A DNA stretch of 5,555 bases from Syntrophomonadaceae bacterium (lineage in GTDB: Bacteria; Bacillota; Dethiobacteria; DTU022; UBA8154), in assembly GCA_007122565.1 (NCBI GenBank), contig SKTJ01000253.1, positions 1 through 5,555 of the forward strand, written 5' to 3'. Shown here piece after piece: positions 1-5,555 of the stretch. The notes beneath the pieces were generated by a model, which saw nothing but the letters and a program-made list of their open reading frames with translations, ran no database searches and had not been told where the DNA came from. The position numbers and the translations under genes were made by a program. Position 1 is the stretch's first letter. Each line of letters begins with the position of its first letter.

Positions 1-50
1 CAATGATACTTAGAGACAGGGAACCCCAGTATAAAGGACGCCAGTTCTGG

Positions 51-76
51 AAAACCTCTCATTTAGGAGGTTTTTT
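51..76 (+). terminator. Intrinsic terminator of the unit upstream of gltX
   Basis: Bases 51-58 (AAAACCTC) pair perfectly with 67-74 (GAGGTTTT) around an 8-base loop, and the stem runs into a T-run at 71-76. This is the classic rho-independent layout. It lies about 100 bases before gltX, so it probably ends transcription from a gene to the left of the window. A role as a gltX leader attenuator cannot be excluded. However, I see no T-box consensus and no second strand that would compete for the stem. Bases 1-50 contain a short CCAG/CTGG inverted repeat and no convincing gene. Confidence 0.7.
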
Positions 77-175
77 AAATTGGACAAATAATTTCTTTAA
101 GCAGGACTTTATATGTAAGTAAAGAATATTATTCCATAGGTTTTTTGCAGCCCTAATAGATGAGGTGTTTGTTAA

Positions 176-1648
176 ATGAATGAAGTCAGAGTAAGATTTG
201 CTCCCAGCCCTACGGGAGAGTTACACATTGGTGGAGTCCGCACAGCGCTGTTTAACTGGCTCTTTGCCCGTAATACAGGTGGCAAGTTCATCCTGCGCAT
301 AGACGACACGGACAGGCAGCGATCATCCGAGAAATACCTGGAATCCATTCTCAGTTCATTCCAGTGGCTGGGTCTTGACTGGGATGAGGGCCCCATAACC
401 GGTGGTGATTATGGCCCTTACAGGCAATCGGAGAGACTTTCTATCTATAAAGAGGAGGTAGAAAGGCTGCTGGCACAGGGAAAGGCTTATCCCTGCTTCT
501 GTACAGCAGAGGAATTGGAAGCAGACCGGGAAAAATGCCGCAGCTTGGGACAACCCCCTCGCTATAGCGGCCGCTGCCGCAACTTGTCTGCTGCAGATGC
601 AGATAATAAAATAGCCGCTGGTCAGGAGTTTGTGATTCGCACAATTACACCCCTTGCAGGGGAGACCGTTGTTGATGATTTGATCCGGGGAAAAGTAACC
701 TTTGAAAACAAGGGGTTTGATGACCCCATTATTATTAAATCGGACGGGTTGCCCACATATAATTTTGCCTCTGTGGTAGATGACTGTAAAATGAAGATTA
801 CCCATGTTATCAGGGCGGAGGAGCACCTTTCAAACACGCCGCGCCAGCAATTGATTGCCGAACAGCTTGGCTACACTGTTCCACAATATGCTCATGTTTC
901 TATGATTCTAGCTCCAGATCACAGCAAATTAAGTAAAAGGCATGGGGCTACATCGGTACAGGAGTACCGGGATATGGGCATGCTGCCGGAAGCCTTGCTA
1001 AACTACCTGGCACTATTGGGCTGGTCACCTGGCGAAGACAGGGAAATAATGAACATGGGTGAAATGATCTCACTATTTTCCCTGAAGCGTGTAAGTAAAA
1101 ATCCGGCAATTTATGATCTGCCTAAATTAACATGGCTTAACGGACATTACCTGCGCACTGGGGAGCAAGAACGGATTGCCACATTGGCCATACCATTTTT
1201 ACAAAAAGAAGGTATTGTATCATCATCAATAACACCTGCTGAAAAAGAGAGAATCGGGGCGATAGTGGAACTTGTAAGAGTAAAGGTGAAAACGCTGGCA
1301 GAAATTGCTGATGCGTCCCGATATTTTTTTACGGATGATTTTGACTATGACCCAAAAGGGGTGGCCAAGCACTTTAAAAGAGAAGGAGTCCATCTGTTAT
1401 TGAGGCGGATTCAGGAAATGCTGGAAAGCGTTGATCCCTTTACAGCGGAAGAGATTGAAAGGAGTTTTGTTCAGTTAAGCGAAGAACTGCAGGTCTCATT
1501 AGGTAAAATTAACCCGGCTACCAGACTTGCCATGACTGGACGCCTGATGGGCCCGGAACTATTTCCCATGCTCGAACTATTAGGTAAAGAAAAGGGGATA
1601 GAAAGGCTTAGAAAGGCACAGGAAATCATTATTCAGGAAAATGATTGA
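176..1648 (+). CDS. gltX: Glutamyl-tRNA synthetase (GluRS), complete
   Basis: This class I aminoacyl-tRNA synthetase charges tRNA-Glu with glutamate in the cytoplasm, using ATP. The 490 residues match the usual bacterial length. The Rossmann catalytic core starts with PSPTGELHIGG (residues 10-20), which holds the HIGH signature as HIGG. The KMSKS-type loop is KLSKR at 251-255. A Cys-x-Cys-x24-Cys pattern (C107, C109, C134) with Y130 matches the zinc-binding insert of E. coli-type GluRS, although the position of the trailing His is Asn136. The helical anticodon-binding region fills roughly residues 320-490. The ATG is preceded by GAGGTG at 162-167 with 8 bases of spacing, which supports this start. 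I find no clear promoter in the 100-base leader. The gene is not followed by cysE/cysS, as it is in Bacillus, but by a convergent gene. Whether it also charges tRNA-Gln for GatCAB cannot be decided here. Confidence 0.98.
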   Translation: MNEVRVRFAPSPTGELHIGGVRTALFNWLFARNTGGKFILRIDDTDRQRSSEKYLESILSSFQWLGLDWDEGPITGGDYGPYRQSERLSIYKEEVERLLAQGKAYPCFCTAEELEADREKCRSLGQPPRYSGRCRNLSAADADNKIAAGQEFVIRTITPLAGETVVDDLIRGKVTFENKGFDDPIIIKSDGLPTYNFASVVDDCKMKITHVIRAEEHLSNTPRQQLIAEQLGYTVPQYAHVSMILAPDHSKLSKRHGATSVQEYRDMGMLPEALLNYLALLGWSPGEDREIMNMGEMISLFSLKRVSKNPAIYDLPKLTWLNGHYLRTGEQERIATLAIPFLQKEGIVSSSITPAEKERIGAIVELVRVKVKTLAEIADASRYFFTDDFDYDPKGVAKHFKREGVHLLLRRIQEMLESVDPFTAEEIERSFVQLSEELQVSLGKINPATRLAMTGRLMGPELFPMLELLGKEKGIERLRKAQEIIIQEND

Positions 1649-1655
1649 GTGTCCC

Positions 1656-2876
1656 TTACTCAGCGGGACTGCCTGCTCCCGTTTTTTCAAAGGGTTGGAT
1701 ATTCTTTTTCTTCAGAAGGGTGTAGTAATAGGTTCTTGACAGCTTTTCCGCCAAAAACGGGGCAGAGAAGCTAATTGTATTATTTCTCCCGTAGTTGCCC
1801 ATTTCACGGGACCTGTCTCCATTTTCCAGTAGAAATCCCAATTTATCTATAAACGCCTCTTTGTTTTGGACTAAATACCCATCTTTACCGTTTGTAAGGA
1901 TTCCGTCCATGCAGGGGGCATCAAGGGCTACTGTGGGCATTCCGGAAGCCTTTGCTTCGATTAATACAATCCCTTGTGTCTCAGTGCGAGATGCAAAAAC
2001 AAAAATATCACCGCCGGCATAGCATTTCAAAAGTTCATCATGGGTGACTTGACCAGTGAATATTACATGGTTTTCAATGTTTTTTTGACGACACAGGAGT
2101 TTTAATTCATTTTCTGCCGGGCCACTGCCTACGATGACAAGCTTAAACGGTACCAAACAGTTGAGTAATAACTCTTCCACAATGTCGAGAATGAAACCTA
2201 TGTTCTTTTCCCGGGCCAGCCTGCCTACATGAAGGATAATCCTCTCTCTGGAGTCAATATTGTATCGTTTTTTTAGCCAAATTTGATCGTTACCATGATA
2301 TTCTTCCAAATTAAGCCCCGTGGGGATAACATGAACAGGTTTATTAACCCCTGTTTCCCCGATTAATTTCTTAACAAATAACGATGGGGCGATAATCAAA
2401 TCGCAGCGATTACAAAAATTCTTGTTCCATCTTTTAATCAGTTGATTGGATATACTACGTCCCATGGGAACGTAATGGGTGTAGTTCTGGTACAGCGTAT
2501 GGTAAGTGAAAAGGAGGGGGAGGTTGAAACGGCGCGCCATAGCTGCTCCCAAAGTGCCCATCAGAAAAGGTGTATGAACATGAATAATATCAAGTTGAAT
2601 ACTGTTAACAACAGAAGAATGGCGGAAGGACAGGGGGATGGGAAAGAAAAAATCAGGCTGGGTAGGTGCAGGCAGTGAAAGATATCGAAATACGTTTTTC
2701 TCCGGTTTTGCTCCCGGATAATCCGGTGCAAAAACAAAAATACGATGACCCAGCCTTTCCAAATCCCGGCGGAACGTTTCTATTGAACGGACAACGCCGC
2801 TAACATAAGGCCTATAACTGTCTGTAAAAATACCGATATTTAATTGAGGCAGGGATTCAAGTTCGATTTTTAGCAT
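1656..2876 (-). CDS. GT4 glycosyltransferase, probable diacylglycerol 3-glucosyltransferase-like
   Basis: This is a GT-B fold, retaining glycosyltransferase of family GT4, 406 residues, probably acting at the inner face of the membrane. The N-terminal acceptor domain opens with NIGIFTDSYRPYVSGVVRSI (13-32), followed by HVHTPF (99-104) and TYHTLYQNYTHY (124-135). Such motifs are typical of Firmicute enzymes that glucosylate diacylglycerol. The C-terminal nucleotide-sugar domain has GRLAREKN (218-225) with the phosphate-contacting Arg and Lys, and an EX7E motif at E299 and E307. The exact sugar and lipid are inferred, and another polyprenol or lipid acceptor is possible. The ATG is the only reasonable start, because an in-frame TAA lies 12 bases upstream and no other ATG, GTG or TTG falls before the first domain. 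No good Shine-Dalgarno precedes it. With the rubredoxin stop only 16 bases upstream, translation may depend on coupling. No signal peptide or membrane segment is evident. Confidence 0.88.
   Translation of the reverse strand: MLKIELESLPQLNIGIFTDSYRPYVSGVVRSIETFRRDLERLGHRIFVFAPDYPGAKPEKNVFRYLSLPAPTQPDFFFPIPLSFRHSSVVNSIQLDIIHVHTPFLMGTLGAAMARRFNLPLLFTYHTLYQNYTHYVPMGRSISNQLIKRWNKNFCNRCDLIIAPSLFVKKLIGETGVNKPVHVIPTGLNLEEYHGNDQIWLKKRYNIDSRERIILHVGRLAREKNIGFILDIVEELLLNCLVPFKLVIVGSGPAENELKLLCRQKNIENHVIFTGQVTHDELLKCYAGGDIFVFASRTETQGIVLIEAKASGMPTVALDAPCMDGILTNGKDGYLVQNKEAFIDKLGFLLENGDRSREMGNYGRNNTISFSAPFLAEKLSRTYYYTLLKKKNIQPFEKTGAGSPAE
1662..1687 (+). terminator. Intrinsic terminator of gltX, inside the opposing gene
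   Basis: CGGGA at 1664-1668 pairs with TCCCG at 1677-1681 around an 8-base loop. A G-T and an A-T pair (1663/1682, 1662/1683) can extend the stem, and six T's follow at 1682-1687. It begins 13 bases after the gltX stop codon, as expected for its terminator. The same bases encode the last residues of the minus-strand glycosyltransferase. A second, weaker inverted repeat, TGAGT/ACTCA (1646-1650/1658-1662), covers both stop codons and lacks a T-run on the plus strand. Confidence 0.65.
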
Positions 2877-2892
2877 AAGCCTAGTTTATCCA

Positions 2893-3051
2893 CTAATCTA
2901 CTGGTTCAAACATATCTTTGTCGGCGCCACAATCAGGACAAACCCAATCATCCGGTAAATCCTCAAATGGAGTTCCCGGAGCAACATCTTTACCGTCACC
3001 ATCTACCGGATCATAAATATACCCGCAAACCGTACATTCCCATTTTTTCAT
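2893..3051 (-). CDS. Rubredoxin, 52 residues
   Basis: A small cytoplasmic iron protein with one Fe(Cys)4 centre that carries single electrons, commonly in anaerobes to rubrerythrin, superoxide reductase or oxygen-detoxifying flavoproteins. The protein starts MKKWECTVCGYIYDP, with the first knuckle at C6 and C9. The second knuckle, CPDCG, gives C38 and C41. The conserved aromatic and acidic residues (W4, Y11, Y13, F29, W36) and the length match the family closely. The start is fixed by GAAGGTGAT (plus-strand bases 3056-3064), a strong Shine-Dalgarno about 6 bases from the ATG. It is the first gene of a minus-strand unit with the glycosyltransferase 16 bases downstream. No partner oxidoreductase is visible in the window, so its redox partner is unknown. 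Confidence 0.95.
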   Translation of the reverse strand: MKKWECTVCGYIYDPVDGDGKDVAPGTPFEDLPDDWVCPDCGADKDMFEPVD

Positions 3052-3130
3052 AATCATCACCTTCTATCCGTTTTATTTTAAGCTATTTCAACTTGCATTA
3101 TTCTGTTTTTCTTTCCGATTTCCTTCCGTA

Positions 3131-3160
3131 ATTATAAATTTAAAGGTATACCGCATTGAA
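3131..3160 (-). promoter_or_regulatory. Candidate promoter of the rubredoxin-glycosyltransferase unit
   Basis: On the minus strand a perfect TATAAT (plus bases 3131-3136) lies 18 bases from TTCAAT (3155-3160), a poor -35 match. This would start transcription about 70 bases before the rubredoxin ATG. The region is A+T rich, so a chance TATAAT is quite possible. The -35 element overlaps the ribosome binding site region of the divergent gene at 3176. Confidence 0.35.
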
Positions 3161-3175
3161 AGGAGAAGTATTATT

Positions 3176-3547
3176 ATGGAAGTAGATATCTGCATTAACG
3201 GTGTTATAATTCTGCGGGCTGCCCTCAATAAAACGGAAACAGCACAGGTAATTTTCAGTGCACTACCGCTTCATGCTCAAGGAAATATCTGGGGAGAGGA
3301 AATCTATTTCGCCAGCGGGATAAAGGCCCCCCTGATTGATCCAAAAGAGGTTTTGGATGTGGGCGATTTGGCATACTGGCCCCCTATGCAGGCAATCTGT
3401 ATTTTTTATGGTCCCACACCGGCCAGTCTTGGTGATGAAATCCGGGCAGCCGGACCGGTAAGTGTTTTTGGTAAAATCCAGGAAGGAGATCTGGAGGTAC
3501 TAAAAAAATTAAAAGAGCCGGTGGACATTGCAATTAAAAAGAAATAA
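3176..3547 (+). CDS. Cyclophilin-like fold protein (DUF369/TM1367 type)
   Basis: A 123-residue soluble protein of the Cyclophil_like family (PF04126), which has a cyclophilin-type beta-barrel but no proven prolyl isomerase activity. The visible hallmarks are NIWGEEIYF (37-45), GDLAYWPP (63-70) and CIFYGPTP (75-82), the strings that normally identify this family. Its biological role is unknown, and I do not assign one. The ATG follows AGGAG (3161-3165) with 10 bases of spacing. The C-terminus is lysine rich (KKK). It is divergent from rubredoxin and lies 61 bases upstream of trkA. A promoter candidate in that gap suggests trkA is not wholly dependent on this gene's transcript. I see no intrinsic terminator after it, so read-through into trkA is likely. 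Confidence 0.85.
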   Translation: MEVDICINGVIILRAALNKTETAQVIFSALPLHAQGNIWGEEIYFASGIKAPLIDPKEVLDVGDLAYWPPMQAICIFYGPTPASLGDEIRAAGPVSVFGKIQEGDLEVLKKLKEPVDIAIKKK

Positions 3548-3555
3548 TATATAAT
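3528..3555 (+). promoter_or_regulatory. Candidate sigma-A-type promoter of trkA
   Basis: TTGCAA at 3528-3533 (4 of 6 consensus) is followed after 16 bases by a perfect TATAAT at 3550-3555. Transcription would start near 3562, giving a leader of about 47 bases before the trkA ATG. The -35 element and most of the spacer lie in the last codons of the cyclophilin-like gene. Position and match are both reasonable, but the A+T-rich context weakens the call. Confidence 0.45.
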
Positions 3556-3608
3556 ACGTGGGTCAGGATAGTATTCGCGGGTAAATATTAAAAAAGGGGT
3601 AACACGTT

Positions 3609-5006
3609 ATGCGGATAATTATCATAGGCGGAGGAGGGGTCGGCTTCGCCTTGGCTAGGTTACTGTCAGGTGAGAACCAGGATGTGGTTGTAATCGAAAA
3701 AAACCCTGAACTTGCACGCAATATTAATGAAGAACTTGATGTAATGGTTAACTGCGGTAACGGCGCCAGCGTGATTGCTTTGGAAAAAGCCGGGATTAAA
3801 AAAGCTGAAATGCTCATTGCTGTTACTGAAGTTGATGAAGTTAATATGGTTGCTTGCATGCTGGCCAAAAAATTTAACGTACACATTACTGTGGCGAGGG
3901 TTCGCAACCCCGAATACTATGAAGGTTCAAGTATTTTAACAAACGAGCAACTGGGCGTTGATATTTTTATTAACCCGGAACGGGTAGCCGCATATGAAAT
4001 TGCAAAAATAATCCGTACCCCTAATGTGGGAGAGATAGAATATTTTGCCAAGGGTCAGATTAAAATGGTCAGTTTTATTGTTGATGAGGGCACCAAAATG
4101 ATAGATCAGCCACTGCACAAACTACCTTTACCTAAGGAAAGCATTCTTGCTGCCATTGAAAGAAAAAACGGGGACATTATTGTTCCAGGAGGAAATGATT
4201 TAATTCTGTCCGGGGATAAAGTTTTTATACTTGGTAAAAAGTGGGTCTTAAATGATATAAGCTGGTTGTTCCAAAAAAAAGAGACCAGCGTCATTCAAAT
4301 TGTTATTCTCGGTGGAGGAAGAATCGGCTACCAGGTTGCTGCCATGTTGGAGTCCAACAAAAAGAACAGTTGTAATGTAAAGCTTATCGAAAAGGATGTT
4401 GAATGTTGTGAGGAGATTGCCTCACAGTTAAATAAAACCCTGGTACTACGGGGGGATGCTACTAACCTTGCTTTTCTGGAGCAGGAAGAAATCCAGGATG
4501 CAGATATTCTTGTTGCGGTAACAGGAGATGATCGTACTAATATCCTTGCTTCAGTACTCGCTATGCAGTTCGGAGTGCAAAAAACAATCTGCGAGGCAAT
4601 CAACCAGGAGTACATTCCCCTGTTCCATACGATTGGCATAGATCATACGATTAGTCCTCGCTTGCTTACAGCAGCACAGATATTAAAACTTACCCGAAAG
4701 GGTGAGGTTCTCTCTATGTCCCTGATTGAGGACGGTAAGATGGAGATCGTGGAATTAACCGTATCATCAGCGGCAAAGGTTCTTCATAAAAAAATACGAC
4801 ATGCGGGAATTCCAAAAGGTATATTGATCGGGGCCATATTAAGAAAAGGTAATATCATCATGCCCCGCGGTGATGACACTATTTTAGCTGGCGACAACCT
4901 GATTGTTTTTACCAGTCCCCAGATGAACAACCATCTTGATCGTCTTTTCGCCGATGGGAACAACAGCCTGCCGGCAAAAAAAAGCAGCTCGCTCTTCATG
5001 CGTTAA
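3609..5006 (+). CDS. trkA: TrkA, regulatory subunit of Trk potassium uptake, two RCK units
   Basis: A peripheral membrane protein that binds NAD(H) or other nucleotides and gates a TrkH/KtrB-type potassium channel on the cytoplasmic side. The 465 residues form a tandem RCK array, the standard length of TrkA. RCK1 has a Rossmann motif in IIGGGGVG (G7, G9, G12) with the acidic E30 at the end of strand 2, followed by a TrkA-C domain at about 140-220. RCK2 repeats this with ILGGGRIG (G235, G237, G240) and E261, then a second TrkA-C at about 368-448. Both dinucleotide sites look intact. The start ATG has a modest GGGG at 3596-3599, about 9 bases upstream. No TrkH/TrkG membrane partner is in the window. 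It may lie elsewhere or beyond the right-hand gene. The next gene follows after 25 bases in the same direction, so co-transcription is likely. Confidence 0.95.
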   Translation: MRIIIIGGGGVGFALARLLSGENQDVVVIEKNPELARNINEELDVMVNCGNGASVIALEKAGIKKAEMLIAVTEVDEVNMVACMLAKKFNVHITVARVRNPEYYEGSSILTNEQLGVDIFINPERVAAYEIAKIIRTPNVGEIEYFAKGQIKMVSFIVDEGTKMIDQPLHKLPLPKESILAAIERKNGDIIVPGGNDLILSGDKVFILGKKWVLNDISWLFQKKETSVIQIVILGGGRIGYQVAAMLESNKKNSCNVKLIEKDVECCEEIASQLNKTLVLRGDATNLAFLEQEEIQDADILVAVTGDDRTNILASVLAMQFGVQKTICEAINQEYIPLFHTIGIDHTISPRLLTAAQILKLTRKGEVLSMSLIEDGKMEIVELTVSSAAKVLHKKIRHAGIPKGILIGAILRKGNIIMPRGDDTILAGDNLIVFTSPQMNNHLDRLFADGNNSLPAKKSSSLFMR

Positions 5007-5014
5007 TTGAAGAG
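4992..5014 (+). repeat. Inverted repeat (hairpin) over the trkA stop codon
   Basis: CTCTTCA (4992-4998) and TGAAGAG (5008-5014) are perfect 7-base arms around a 9-base loop that contains the TAA of trkA. No T-run follows, so it does not look like an intrinsic terminator. It sits 6 bases before the GGGGGG ribosome binding site of the next gene. An intercistronic RNA hairpin affecting stability or downstream initiation is possible, and chance cannot be ruled out. Confidence 0.4.
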
Positions 5015-5031
5015 TTAAACGGGGGGTTGGC

Positions 5032-5555
5032 ATGAAAATCGGCTGGGATGGACTTACCTGGTTAGTCAGGGATCTCTGTCATAAAAATAGTGATCTTTCC
5101 GCAAAAGTAAGTGAGCATAAGCCCATACCGGACAGATTGGTTGCTCAAGTCAGGGAATCCCTGGATAAAAATACTGTCCTTTTGCGTTGGGACAGCCGTG
5201 AAATACGTTGTTACGTTGATACACCGGTGCAAAAAGGAGAGCACCTGCTCCTGCAATTTAAAGAATGGATTGGGGAAAAGCAACTATTTAAAGTGCTGGC
5301 CCATAGTTTTGAACCCATTCTCCTGGAGGAAAACCGGTCTACCATAACTTCACACATGCTTCTTCCCGGTTTTAATGGAATACCTTTGCCATTCTTGCTC
5401 AGGCTACAAAAATATTTTATTGAACAAGAAAATAAAGATGACCGGCATTCATCGGGTGAAACAGGTGAAAATACTGCAAAAGACTCTTTTGAATTTATAA
5501 TTGAAACTGAAAATATGGGTGTTGTGATCATTAAAATCGAGAAGCATAAACATAA
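5032..5555 (+). CDS. Hypothetical protein, weakly FliK-like, 3' end beyond the window
   Basis: An open frame of 174 codons runs from ATG to the right edge with no stop, so the gene is truncated by the window. GGGGGG at 5021-5026, five bases before the ATG, can serve as ribosome binding site. An in-frame TGA at 5008-5010 rules out an upstream start. I do not recognise it firmly. Residues about 48-90 (TVLLRWDSREIRCYVDTPVQ, then KGEHLLLQFKEW) read like the small beta-rich segment of FliK-like proteins. A polar, low-complexity linker follows (about 132-152), and then FEFIIETENMGVVIIKIEK (153-171). That last piece has the 'LxxLGxVxVxI' feel of a flagellar hook-length control C-terminal domain. No signal peptide or membrane helix is seen. 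A function in flagellar or type III export is only a hypothesis. It probably shares a transcript with trkA, 25 bases upstream. Confidence 0.75.
   Translation, partial: MKIGWDGLTWLVRDLCHKNSDLSAKVSEHKPIPDRLVAQVRESLDKNTVLLRWDSREIRCYVDTPVQKGEHLLLQFKEWIGEKQLFKVLAHSFEPILLEENRSTITSHMLLPGFNGIPLPFLLRLQKYFIEQENKDDRHSSGETGENTAKDSFEFIIETENMGVVIIKIEKHKH

Noticed and set aside
3..122. A 39-codon open frame from ATG at base 3
   Set aside because: It runs straight through the terminator at 51-76, has no visible ribosome binding site in the window and resembles no family I know. It is most likely chance.
1..175. T-box or other riboswitch leader for gltX
   Set aside because: No AGGGTGGNACCGCG-type T-box element and no competing antiterminator strand is present. 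The terminator is better explained as the end of the upstream unit.
356..837. Several overlapping minus-strand frames inside gltX
   Set aside because: They are antisense to a well-conserved coding region and show no domain features. They are shadow frames.
2442..2678. Plus-strand open frame of 78 codons
   Set aside because: It lies wholly inside the glycosyltransferase gene on the other strand, with unnatural composition and no family resemblance. It is a shadow frame.
3553..3575. AATAC/GTATT inverted repeat after the cyclophilin-like gene
   Set aside because: It is a weak 5-base A+T stem with a 13-base loop and no T-run. It is not credible as a terminator and overlaps the better promoter candidate.
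5111..5531. Plus-strand 78-codon and minus-strand 106-codon frames at the right end
   Set aside because: Both overlap the longer open frame from 5032, which has a ribosome binding site and sensible protein composition. The alternatives lack both.
1..5555. Mobile elements, CRISPR arrays, tRNA/rRNA genes, defence or toxin-antitoxin systems
   Set aside because: No terminal inverted repeats, transposase motifs, regularly spaced repeats or tRNA-like cloverleaf were seen. The coding density is explained by six ordinary genes.

Overview
The window is an ordinary chromosomal segment of roughly mid-40s % G+C. It most likely comes from an anaerobic Firmicute of the Clostridia, possibly Peptococcaceae-like. 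This is inferred from AGGAG/GGTGAT-type ribosome binding sites, intrinsic terminators with T-runs, a rubredoxin (typical of anaerobes), a Firmicute-style glycolipid glycosyltransferase and a two-RCK TrkA. The species cannot be fixed from sequence reading alone.

Layout, left to right. Bases 1-76 hold the tail of an upstream unit ending in a clear intrinsic terminator. After a leader of about 100 bases comes gltX (+), a complete glutamyl-tRNA synthetase. It converges, with a 7-base gap, on a minus-strand pair: a 52-residue rubredoxin followed 16 bases later by a GT4 glycosyltransferase that resembles diacylglycerol 3-glucosyltransferases. The best terminator for gltX lies inside the 3' coding end of that glycosyltransferase. 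A 124-base divergent intergenic region (3052-3175) separates the minus-strand unit from a plus-strand run: a cyclophilin-like fold protein, trkA (regulatory subunit of Trk/Ktr potassium uptake), and an open-ended gene cut by the right edge. That last gene is read here as a hypothetical protein with weak resemblance to FliK-like proteins.

The genes do not form one pathway: translation (gltX), electron transfer (rubredoxin), membrane glycolipid synthesis (GT4), an unknown cyclophilin-like function, and potassium uptake control (trkA). No mobile element, CRISPR array, tRNA, rRNA, recognised riboswitch or defence system is visible. I do not see a novel system. The items most worth a second look are the uncharacterised right-edge gene, the terminator embedded in an opposing coding region, the rubredoxin-glycosyltransferase pairing and the cyclophilin-like gene beside trkA.
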